In this document: positions 8,735 to 16,224 of the stretch, piece by piece
Position numbering within the stretch: position 1 is the stretch's first letter
Layout: every line of letters begins with the position of its first letter
Assembly (NCBI RefSeq): GCF_019711635.1
Contig: NZ_JAIGNT010000002.1
Coordinates: 268,649-332,648, forward strand
DNA length: 64,000 nucleotides
Origin: Qipengyuania huizhouensis
GTDB lineage: Bacteria > Pseudomonadota > Alphaproteobacteria > Sphingomonadales > Sphingomonadaceae
Direction: 5' to 3'
Made by a program: the position numbers and the translations under genes
Notes under the pieces: generated by a model
What the model was told of the DNA's origin: nothing
Seen by the model: the letters and a program-made list of their open reading frames with translations, nothing else
The model's database searches: none

Positions 8735-9400
8735 TCAGCCCAGCGCGACCTCGTATTTCGCGGTTGTTTTCTGGGCGATCTCTTCAGCCGTCACTCCGGG
8801 GGCGAGCTCGATGAGTCGGAAAGCGCTCTCGTGATCCGGGCGATGGAAAACGCCGAGATTGGTCACGATCATGTCGACCACGTTCTGCCCGGTCAGCGGC
8901 AGAGTGCAGGACGGAATGAATTTGGGCGATCCGTCCTTGGCATTATGGTCCATCACCACGATGATCTTCTTCACGCCGGCCACAAGATCCATCGCGCCGC
9001 CCATTCCCTTGATCATCTTGCCGGGAATCATCCAGTTGGCGATATCGCCGTTCTCCGCCACTTCCATCGCGCCGAGCACGGTCAGGTCGATATGGCCGCC
9101 GCGGATCATCGCGAAGCTCTGCGCACTGTCGAAATAGGCGCTGTGGGGCAATTCACTGATCGTCTGCTTGCCCGCATTGATCAGGTCGGCATCTTCCTCC
9201 CCTTCATAGGGGAAAGGGCCGATGCCCAGCATTCCGTTCTCGCTCTGCAGCGTGACATGCATGCCTTCGGGAATGTGGTTGGCGACCAGCGTGGGGATCC
9301 CGATGCCGAGGTTGACATAGTAGCCATCTTCCAGCTCCTGCGCAGCGCGCGCGGCCATCTGATTGCGATCCCATCCGGTGAGGGTGGCGGTATCGGTCAT
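8735..9400 (-). CDS. scoB: 3-oxoacid CoA-transferase, subunit B
   Basis: Beta subunit of a class I CoA-transferase of the succinyl-CoA:3-ketoacid type, used in ketone-body or acetoacetate breakdown. It has 221 residues, with [16 protein letters not shown] at the start and the catalytic Glu in [14 protein letters not shown], then [20 protein letters not shown]. The alpha-subunit gene is upstream in the same operon but separated from it by a lipoprotein acid phosphatase gene. One base separates this gene from that phosphatase, so the order scoA-phosphatase-scoB looks like one transcript. Confidence 0.93.
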   Translation of the reverse strand: MTDTATLTGWDRNQMAARAAQELEDGYYVNLGIGIPTLVANHIPEGMHVTLQSENGMLGIGPFPYEGEEDADLINAGKQTISELPHSAYFDSAQSFAMIRGGHIDLTVLGAMEVAENGDIANWMIPGKMIKGMGGAMDLVAGVKKIIVVMDHNAKDGSPKFIPSCTLPLTGQNVVDMIVTNLGVFHRPDHESAFRLIELAPGVTAEEIAQKTTAKYEVALG

Positions 9401-9401
9401 G

Positions 9402-10304
9402 TCACTTGCCTTCGTTCATGATTGCGGGCGCATCGGCGGGGGCGGTTTCGGGCGACCAGCGCGTGCCTTCGGGATAGACCTCTTCAAGGGTGCCTTTCAG
9501 CGAATCCCCGTAGACGGGGTTCGGGAAGACGAACCAGCCATTGCCCCACAGCTGTGCGAGGTCGCCCCGCGCGGCGAGTTCGCGCCGCTCCTGAGGGGCG
9601 AGCCCGTCATCATTGAACACGTCTGCGAAATCTCCGAGGTTGTCACCCGCAAGCGCTATTACGCAGTAGCGCTCGGCGATCAACGCACGGCGACCGTCCT
9701 TGCCGCCGCCTCCGCCATCATCGCCGCGAAGGTACAGCGTGTCGCGGTGGACTGCCTCGCCAAGGCCGGCCGCAGCAATGGCCCTGGCCGCGCCTTCGGG
9801 GCTGAATTCGCGGTTGGTGTTGAAGACCGGGGTAATGCCCGCCTCACGCAGACGACGAATGCCCGTCACTGCACCGGGAACGGGGCGAACGTAGCTTGCC
9901 CCCGTTTCTTCCCAGCGCTTCCAGCTTTCACTGGAAAAGCTCTGGCCGGTGGCAGTGGTCCAGTACTCATAGCCGAGGTTGAGAATGACAGTTTCGTCGA
10001 CGTCGAACACCACCGCCAGCGGTTTCCAGCTATCGCCGCGGGCACAGCTCTGCGGGGCGGCAACTTCGCCGCCGATACCCATGGCCACCGATTGCGGCAC
10101 GCGCCGCTCGCGCGAGCGCGCGACGGCATAGTCGGCAAGATTGCGCCATGCCTGGATCGAAACGCCTGCTGCCTCGCCCGAGCCATAGAGCCATTGCATC
10201 GTTGCGGGCGCGTCGTTCGATGCGGAAGGCGCTTCGGGCGTGGGGGTGGTCGCGCAGGCGGCGAGCGAAAGAGCCGTCAGAGAGGCAAGGGCCGCGCGCA
10301 TCAT
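9402..10304 (-). CDS. HAD-family acid phosphatase, lipoprotein e(P4)-like
   Basis: Predicted outer-membrane or periplasmic lipoprotein that hydrolyses phosphomonoesters such as nucleotide monophosphates. The 300-residue protein has a lipobox (LSLAACAT) with the acylated Cys near residue 17, a short Pro/Ser linker, then a class B/IIIB HAD domain with the nucleophile motif [26 protein letters not shown] and [10 protein letters not shown] Gly/Asp loop ([11 protein letters not shown]) interrupts the core. The start overlaps the scoA stop by four bases (ATGA). It is an unexpected insertion between two subunit genes of a cytoplasmic enzyme. Confidence 0.9.
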   Translation of the reverse strand: MMRAALASLTALSLAACATTPTPEAPSASNDAPATMQWLYGSGEAAGVSIQAWRNLADYAVARSRERRVPQSVAMGIGGEVAAPQSCARGDSWKPLAVVFDVDETVILNLGYEYWTTATGQSFSSESWKRWEETGASYVRPVPGAVTGIRRLREAGITPVFNTNREFSPEGAARAIAAAGLGEAVHRDTLYLRGDDGGGGGKDGRRALIAERYCVIALAGDNLGDFADVFNDDGLAPQERRELAARGDLAQLWGNGWFVFPNPVYGDSLKGTLEEVYPEGTRWSPETAPADAPAIMNEGK

Positions 10305-11008
10305 GCCGCTTTCCTTTCGCGGGTCGTCACGAATTCGATTTTCTTGTCATAGGGCGCGCCCACGATCATGCGCTGGACATAGACGCCAGGCAGGTGGATG
10401 CAGTCGGGATCGAGACTGCCCACCGGCACGATCTCTTCCACCTCGACCACGCAGACCTTGCCGCAGGTGGCGGCGGGCTGGTTGAAATTGCGCGCCGTCT
10501 TGCGGAAGACGAGGTTGCCTGTTTCGTCCGCCTTCCATGCCTTCACGATGGCCAGGTCGGCGAAGATGCCGCGTTCAAGGATATAATCCTCGCCGTCGAA
10601 GGTCTTCACCTCCTTGCCTTCGGCCACCTGCGTGCCGACGCCGGTCTTGGTGTAGAAACCGGGAATGCCTGCACCGCCCGCGCGCATGCGTTCGGCCAGC
10701 GTCCCCTGCGGGCAGAATTCGACTTCGAGCTCGCCCGAAAGGAATTGACGCTCGAACTCCTTGTTCTCGCCGACATAGGACGAGATCATCTTCTTCACCT
10801 GCTGCGTGCGAAGCAGCATGCCGATGCCTTCATTGTCGATCCCGGCGTTATTGCTGGCGAAGGTTAGGTTCTTCACCCCGCTTTCCCGAATAGCGGTCAA
10901 CAGCCGCTCGGGGATGCCGCAAAGGCCGAAGCCCCCGCTGGCTATCAGCATGTCATCTTTGAGCAGCCCGTCGAGGGCGGAAGCGGCGTCGGGAAAGAGC
11001 TTGTTCAT
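10301..11008 (-). CDS. scoA: 3-oxoacid CoA-transferase, subunit A
   Basis: Alpha subunit of the class I CoA-transferase, 235 residues. Family hallmarks are the glycine-rich SGGFGLCGIPE near residue 25, NNAGIDNEGIGMLL, and ERGIFADLAIVKAWKAD with GNLVFRKTARNFN. A strong Shine-Dalgarno (GGAGG) precedes the ATG at 11008. First gene of a likely four-gene operon: scoA, acid phosphatase, scoB, family III CoA-transferase. It diverges from the Cdc48-like ATPase gene across a 493-bp gap. Confidence 0.93.
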   Translation of the reverse strand: MNKLFPDAASALDGLLKDDMLIASGGFGLCGIPERLLTAIRESGVKNLTFASNNAGIDNEGIGMLLRTQQVKKMISSYVGENKEFERQFLSGELEVEFCPQGTLAERMRAGGAGIPGFYTKTGVGTQVAEGKEVKTFDGEDYILERGIFADLAIVKAWKADETGNLVFRKTARNFNQPAATCGKVCVVEVEEIVPVGSLDPDCIHLPGVYVQRMIVGAPYDKKIEFVTTRERKAA

Positions 11009-11289
11009 CGGACCTCCGTTACGGCTTGGCTGCTAGCGCCGTGTCAGGGATAAGTCACCCCCGGAACAGGTGGGCGCGCACGTCACTCCGCCGGCGGCCG
11101 CTGTAATTGAACCTGGGCCCGCGTCGGTTTGCCTGCCGGTTGACCTGTCAGACTTGAAGGCAGAACCAGCGGCAGGAGCTTGCATTTCGCTGCACTTGCG
11201 AGATTGGTCGCGGTATAGGCATCCTGAATTCAGCTACTTACACAGCTCACTTGCGCTTTATGCAACAATTCTTGTTCTTTTCGCACTTG

Positions 11290-11386
11290 CACAATAGATG
11301 CTGCGGGAGCATATGTCGCCCTGCCTTTCAGGCATCCTCTCCCAAGACTTTTCCAGCCCGGTTGGTTCGCCAGCCGGGCTTTTTTC
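11290..11386 (+). ncRNA. Candidate small RNA or transcription attenuator ending in a strong terminator
   Basis: Three stem-loops occur in a row: ATGCT-GCGGG-AGCAT (11298-11312), TGCCT-TTC-AGGCA (11322-11334) and an 11-bp terminator hairpin (11355-11380) with T6. A weak promoter-like pair, TTGTTC-N17-TAGATG, lies just upstream near 11273-11301. No gene precedes it on this strand for 300 bp, so the terminator must end either an unannotated small RNA or the leader of the ATPase mRNA. I did not recognise a known RNA family (not 6S, SRP, tmRNA or RNase P). The 5' end is a guess. Confidence 0.45.
11355..11386 (+). terminator. Strong intrinsic terminator
   Basis: AGCCCGGTTGG (11355-11365), TTCG tetraloop, CCAGCCGGGCT (11370-11380), then a run of Ts. 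One G-T wobble in an 11-bp stem. It lies 116 bases before the ATPase start. Confidence 0.85.
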
Positions 11387-11501
11387 TTGTCCGCCAGCCT
11401 TGCAGTTGCGGACCCCCAAGCCTTCTCGCTCATTGCATGTCTGTCACCCGTCCCCATCTGCGGGGCGGAAATTGCACGAAATTGCGAGGGAGTTACCCCA
11501 G

Positions 11502-13829
11502 ATGGCCGATGCGGATGCTGCGACGACGGCGGTAGAGGATAAGACAGTCAGGCTGCAGGTCGCAGCGGCACGGCAGGAAGAAAGCGGGCGGGGCATCGCC
11601 AGAATGCCGCGCTCCACCTTCCAGGTGCTCGGCATCACCGAGGGCGATCCGGTTGAGATTGTCGGTAAGCGGGCCACGGTGGCGATTGCGATGTCCGCCT
11701 ATGACGAGGACCAGTCGATCGAGGTCATCCGGCTCGACGGGCTCCAGCGCGGGAATGCCGAGGTCGGCTCGGGCGAGCACGTCAAGGTGAAGGCCGCCGA
11801 ATCGCGTCCCGCAACGCGCGTTGTCTTCGCCCCCGCCAATCGCGACATGCGGCTGCAGGGTCCGGCACAGGCGCTCAAGCGCAATTTTGCCGGCAAACCG
11901 CTTATGGCTGGTGATCTCGTGGCGACCACCGGCCAGCAGCCGGTGCAGAACATGCCGCCAGAAGTGCGCCGTATGTTCAATGCGCCAGCCTATGCGCTGA
12001 CCCAAATCCGCCTTTCGGTCGTTTCGACGAGCCCCAAGGGTATCGTCCATATCGACGAGAATACCGAAGTCGAGCTGCGCGCCGAGTTTGAGGCGCCGCG
12101 CGATGCCCGCGCGGTGGTGAACTATGACGATGTCGGCGGTATCGAGGAGACCATCCAGGCGCTGCGCGAAATGGTCGAGCTGCCACTGCGCTATCCCGAA
12201 CTCTTCACGCGGCTTGGTGTCGATCCGCCCAAGGGCGTGCTGCTCCATGGCCCTCCCGGAACCGGCAAGACCCGGTTGGCTCAGGCAGTAGCCAACGAAA
12301 GCGACGCGAATTTCTTCACCATCAACGGCCCCGAAATCATGGGTTCTGGCTATGGTGATAGTGAGAAGGCGCTGCGGCAGGTGTTCGAGCAGGCGACCAA
12401 GGCCGCGCCAGCTATCATCTTCATCGATGAGATCGATTCCATCGCCCCCAAGCGTGACCGCGTACCCGGTGAAGCAGAGAAGCGCCTCGTCGCGCAATTG
12501 CTGACGCTGATGGACGGGCTGGAATCACGCTCGAACCTCGTGGTTATCGCGGCGACGAACCGTCCCGAGGCGATCGATGAGGCACTCCGCCGACCGGGGC
12601 GGTTCGATCGCGAAATCGTCATCGGCGTACCCGACGAGAAGGGCCGCCGTGAAATCCTGGGCATCCACACCCGCGGTATGCCGCTGGGCGACAAGGTGGA
12701 TCTCGCCGAACTCGCCAAGGCGACCTACGGCTTCGTCGGCGCGGATATCGCCGCACTGACCCGGGAAGCGGCAATCGACGCGGTGCGCCGGATCATGCCC
12801 AAGATCGATCTCGACGAGCGCACGATTCCGCCAGAAGTGCTCGACGAGCTTTACGTCGGCCGCGAGGATTTTCTCTCCGCGTTGAAGCGCGTCCAGCCCA
12901 GCGCCATGCGCGAGGTCATGGTTCAGGTGCCCAATGTCGGCTGGTCCGACATCGGCGGTGTGGGCGATGCGATCGAGAAGCTGAAGGAAGGCATCGAACT
13001 CCCGCTGAAGAATCCCGACGCCTTCCACCGCCTCGGGATCAGGCCCGCCAAGGGCTTCCTGCTCTATGGTCCGCCGGGCACGGGCAAGACGCTGCTTGCC
13101 AAGGCCGTGGCCAAGGAAGCCGAAGCGAACTTCATCTCGATGAAATCGAGCGATCTGCTGTCCAAGTGGTATGGCGAGAGCGAGCAGCAGATTGCACGCA
13201 TGTTCAAGCGTGCACGCGCGGTGGCTCCATGCGTCGTCTTCATCGACGAGATCGATAGCTTGGTGCCGGCACGCGGTAGCGGCCAGAGCGAGCCCCAGGT
13301 CACGGGCCGCGTGGTCAATACGATCCTTGCCGAGATGGACGGGCTGGAAGAGCTCCAATCCGTCGTGGTCATTGGCGCGACCAACCGCCCGACACTTGTC
13401 GATCCAGCCCTGTTACGCCCGGGCCGGTTCGATGAACTGGTCTATGTCGGCACGCCCGACAAGGCGGGACGCGCGCAGATTCTTGGAATTCATACGCAAA
13501 GCATGCCTCTGGCAGGGGACGTCGATCTTGCCGATGTTGCGGGCAAGACCGAGCGCTTTACAGGCGCGGACCTCGAGGACGTGGTTAGGCGGGCAGGGCT
13601 GAACGCCTTGAAACGGGCCGGCGGCGATGTGCGGGAGGTTACCTCTGCAGATTTCGTCGAAGCGCTAAAGGATAGCCGCGCCACGGTAACCAGCCAGATG
13701 GAAGCCGAATACAGGAAGATGCGTGGCGAATTGAAAAAGCGGGCGGCAGAGGTCCAGCCGATCGGTTTCATTCACGAGGGGATGGTCGAGAGTACCCGTG
13801 ACGCCAAGCACGGCAGCGAGCAAAGCTAG
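11502..13829 (+). CDS. Cdc48/p97/VAT-type AAA+ ATPase
   Basis: Bacterial homologue of the Cdc48/p97/VAT unfoldase, 775 residues. The ATG at 11502 follows GAGGGAG and opens with MADADAATTAVEDKTVRL; upstream in-frame codons run through the terminator region and are rejected. The N-terminal ~200 residues form a Cdc48-type substrate domain (RMPRSTFQVLGITEGDPVEI). Two AAA modules follow: D1 with GPPGTGKT near residue 250 and IIFIDEIDSIAPKR, and D2 with GPPGTGKT near 523 and VVFIDEIDSLVPARG. Arginine fingers (RRPGRFDRE and LRPGRFDEL) are intact. It likely unfolds or remodels proteins; no ubiquitin-like partner or proteasome gene is in the window. Its end overlaps the convergent MscS gene by four bases. 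Confidence 0.95.
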   Translation: MADADAATTAVEDKTVRLQVAAARQEESGRGIARMPRSTFQVLGITEGDPVEIVGKRATVAIAMSAYDEDQSIEVIRLDGLQRGNAEVGSGEHVKVKAAESRPATRVVFAPANRDMRLQGPAQALKRNFAGKPLMAGDLVATTGQQPVQNMPPEVRRMFNAPAYALTQIRLSVVSTSPKGIVHIDENTEVELRAEFEAPRDARAVVNYDDVGGIEETIQALREMVELPLRYPELFTRLGVDPPKGVLLHGPPGTGKTRLAQAVANESDANFFTINGPEIMGSGYGDSEKALRQVFEQATKAAPAIIFIDEIDSIAPKRDRVPGEAEKRLVAQLLTLMDGLESRSNLVVIAATNRPEAIDEALRRPGRFDREIVIGVPDEKGRREILGIHTRGMPLGDKVDLAELAKATYGFVGADIAALTREAAIDAVRRIMPKIDLDERTIPPEVLDELYVGREDFLSALKRVQPSAMREVMVQVPNVGWSDIGGVGDAIEKLKEGIELPLKNPDAFHRLGIRPAKGFLLYGPPGTGKTLLAKAVAKEAEANFISMKSSDLLSKWYGESEQQIARMFKRARAVAPCVVFIDEIDSLVPARGSGQSEPQVTGRVVNTILAEMDGLEELQSVVVIGATNRPTLVDPALLRPGRFDELVYVGTPDKAGRAQILGIHTQSMPLAGDVDLADVAGKTERFTGADLEDVVRRAGLNALKRAGGDVREVTSADFVEALKDSRATVTSQMEAEYRKMRGELKKRAAEVQPIGFIHEGMVESTRDAKHGSEQS

Positions 13830-14905
13830 CCTTGTATGGCCCGCTGGTTCGCTGCCTCCACTTCCAGGCGGTGGCGGATCAGCGCATCGGGCTGGTTCTG
13901 CCTCAGCCATGTCACCATGTGTTCCCTGACCTCGCAACGCAGGGTCCACAGGTCGCCGATGGTGTCTGCGCTCATCGAGAGACGCAGCGCGACGCTTTCG
14001 GGATAGGCCTCGGTCATCAGCAAGGCGAGATTGCGGCCATCCCATAGAGGATGCGCCTTCACGAAACGTTCGAATTCCTGCCGGATGGGTTCGATTTCGG
14101 CGGCCGGATCCAGATGGAGCATCACCGGCCCGGTCAGCTTCTCGCTCACGCGTGACCAGTTCTCGAAACTCTGGTCGAGGAAACGGATGGTAGGCACCAC
14201 GAGGACGCGTTCGTCCCAGGTGCGAACCGTGACATAGCTCATGCGGATCTCTTCCACCCTTCCGGTCTCCCCGTCGACCCTCACGAGGTCGCCGATACGG
14301 AGCGGTTGGGTAAGCGCCATTTGCAATCCGGCTATGAGCGATTTCAGAGCGGGTTGTGCGGCGGCACCGACTGCCAAGGCTGCAAGACCGGCCGATGCCA
14401 GCATCGTCGTGCCGACGTCGCGCACGCCCGGGATGTTCAGCATAATGAGTGAAATGGTGATTATGACGATAGCCACACGCGCCGTGCGGGAAAGAATGGC
14501 GATCCGTGTGCGATAACCACGGTTGGCGACCTCATCGCCGGTCAGTTCAAGCTGACGCTCGTATCCGGCGGCAAGGCCCTTCACCAGGGCGAAAGCTGCC
14601 CAGCCGACTACGGCGGGTGTCAGGAAGCTGGCGAACACGTCCCAGCCATTGCCGACCAGGGCATCGTTCTCGGCAGCAATGGAGATTGCGAAGGCCACCA
14701 TCGCCCAGCGCATCGGGTTGCGAATCTTCTCGACGACCACATCGTCCATCTGGCTGGTCGATGCGCGGGTAATCTTGCGCAGGATCGCGAACACCACCCA
14801 GTGAATGATCAGAGCACCGAGCAATGCCACGCCCAGCGCGATCAGCGTATGGATCAACCCTTCCTGCGATATGGGCCAGTTCTGCGGGTAATAGCGTTCG
14901 AGCAT
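13826..14905 (-). CDS. Mechanosensitive ion channel, MscS family
   Basis: Inner-membrane tension-gated channel of 359 residues. Membrane helices are visible at ~18-38 (TLIALGVALLGALIIHWVV), ~65-85, ~90-115 and ~135-160. The pore helix region reads TTMLASAGLAALAVGAAAQ, followed by the MscS beta domain (GDLVRVDGETGRVEEIRMSY) and a C-terminal cytoplasmic domain. It is closer to the larger MscS-like (YnaI type) members than to the second MscS gene in this window. Physiological role: osmotic down-shock relief, inferred from family. Confidence 0.9.
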   Translation of the reverse strand: MLERYYPQNWPISQEGLIHTLIALGVALLGALIIHWVVFAILRKITRASTSQMDDVVVEKIRNPMRWAMVAFAISIAAENDALVGNGWDVFASFLTPAVVGWAAFALVKGLAAGYERQLELTGDEVANRGYRTRIAILSRTARVAIVIITISLIMLNIPGVRDVGTTMLASAGLAALAVGAAAQPALKSLIAGLQMALTQPLRIGDLVRVDGETGRVEEIRMSYVTVRTWDERVLVVPTIRFLDQSFENWSRVSEKLTGPVMLHLDPAAEIEPIRQEFERFVKAHPLWDGRNLALLMTEAYPESVALRLSMSADTIGDLWTLRCEVREHMVTWLRQNQPDALIRHRLEVEAANQRAIQG

Positions 14906-14917
14906 GACGGCCCTGCC

Positions 14918-16222
14918 CTATTGAGGAGGGGGCGGACTTGCAAGGCGCTCGGTTTTGTCGACATGGGGGAGCTCGATCTCGACCAGCAAGCCTTCGGTCG
15001 TGAAGTCCCGGCTGACGGAACCTCCGAACTGCCGGGCAGCGCTCTCCATCAGCAGGCTGCCGAACCCCTTGTGCTCGGGTGGATCGACAATCGGCACGCC
15101 CTTTTCGTGCCATTTAAGCCGGACGGAGTCGCCGACCCATTTCCACGAAATATCGATCTCGCCCCCGTGGGCCCACGCGCCGTATTTGACTGCATTGGTG
15201 GTCAACTCGTGGAGAACCAGACCCAGCGGCGTGATGCGCTTCGCGGGCAACAATACTTCGGGGCCCTCGACCTTCGCGGGCTGGCTTTGCGAGCGATAGG
15301 GTGCGAGCGTCGTTTCGATCAGCGTCTCGAGCGAGGCGAGTTCACGATCCAGTTCGCCCTGGCTGACCTCGTGCGCCGTCAGCAGGGCGCGAACGCGCTG
15401 GGCGATCGCATCGGTTACCGGCTTGGCTTCCGGCTTGTCCTTGGCGCTCATCTGCACGATGGCAAGCACCACGGCGAAGAGGTTCTTGACCCTGTGGTTG
15501 AGCTCGCGCGCCAGCAGGTCGGCGCGGTCGCGAGCCTCTCCGACCGCCACTGCCTGTGCAGCTTCGGCCTGGTGCCGCGCGGCACGAGAAACGAGCCGCG
15601 AACCAAGCATTATCGCGATGATCAAAAGCGCGATCAATGTGCCGAGCAATGGCAGAACCCGGCCTTCGATCCGCGCGGTTTCCGCAGCTTGTTCGGCCAG
15701 AAGCCGCCGCTCGATGTCTTCCATCTCGCTCAGCGCGCGGCGTAACCTTTCCATCGTCTCCTGACCTTCGTCGGTCAGGACGGCCCGGCGCGCGTCGAGC
15801 AAGCGGCCATCTTCCAGAAGGATGACGGAATTTTCCATCTCCGAAAATCTTGCGCGGGCCAGCACATCGATCTCGTCGAGCAATTCTTCCTGACGGGTAG
15901 TGGCATCTTCGGCGAGAAGTTCGCGCAGTCGCCGCAGGGTGGGATCGATCAGCTCGCGGCCTTTTCTGTACGGCTCGAGATAGCGCCGGTCGAGCGTGAT
16001 AAGATAGCCGCGCTGACCGGTTTCTCCGTTGAGCGCGGCGGAATCGACGCGCTGAAGCTCTTCGATGATCTCGGCCGTGAGCTGCGAGCGGGCGCGCTGC
16101 AGACGTTCTGCCTCTACCGTTTGATAAACGAGGAAGATGAGCCCCATCATCGCGGCGGCTATGAACAGCAGCACCGCCGCATTCGGCAGTCTGGTCCCCC
16201 ACTGAAAGCGAGTCCGATCCAT
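14918..16222 (-). CDS. Sensor histidine kinase with CHASE3 domain (HisKA_2/HWE-like)
   Basis: Membrane-bound sensor kinase of 434 residues. The ATG at 16222 is preferred over an in-frame TTG at 16243 that has no spaced ribosome site. Order: membrane helix (~14-34), periplasmic CHASE3 domain (NGETGQRGYLITLDRRYLEP), second helix (~190-210), then the dimerisation box RELNHRVKNLFAVVLAIVQM with phospho-acceptor His near 243, and an HATPase domain with HELTTNAVKYGAW and GFGSLLMESAARQFGG. The box is that of alphaproteobacterial HWE/HisKA_2 kinases, which often feed the general stress response; no response regulator is adjacent. It may be co-transcribed with polA upstream. Confidence 0.9.
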   Translation of the reverse strand: MDRTRFQWGTRLPNAAVLLFIAAAMMGLIFLVYQTVEAERLQRARSQLTAEIIEELQRVDSAALNGETGQRGYLITLDRRYLEPYRKGRELIDPTLRRLRELLAEDATTRQEELLDEIDVLARARFSEMENSVILLEDGRLLDARRAVLTDEGQETMERLRRALSEMEDIERRLLAEQAAETARIEGRVLPLLGTLIALLIIAIMLGSRLVSRAARHQAEAAQAVAVGEARDRADLLARELNHRVKNLFAVVLAIVQMSAKDKPEAKPVTDAIAQRVRALLTAHEVSQGELDRELASLETLIETTLAPYRSQSQPAKVEGPEVLLPAKRITPLGLVLHELTTNAVKYGAWAHGGEIDISWKWVGDSVRLKWHEKGVPIVDPPEHKGFGSLLMESAARQFGGSVSRDFTTEGLLVEIELPHVDKTERLASPPPPQ

Positions 16223-16224
16223 GC

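Larger units (their letters stand above)
11009..11501. other. 493-bp intergenic region between scoA and the Cdc48-like gene
   Basis: No supported protein gene. The first ~230 bases show no feature beyond the scoA Shine-Dalgarno. The part from ~11270 to 11386 holds three successive stem-loops ending in a strong terminator (described separately). The last 115 bases lead into the ATPase start, with GAGGGAG as its ribosome-binding site. Confidence 0.6.

Noticed and set aside
11298..11501. Upstream extension of the Cdc48-like reading frame
   Set aside because: It would translate through the terminator hairpin; the ATG at 11502 has GAGGGAG and starts the conserved domain.
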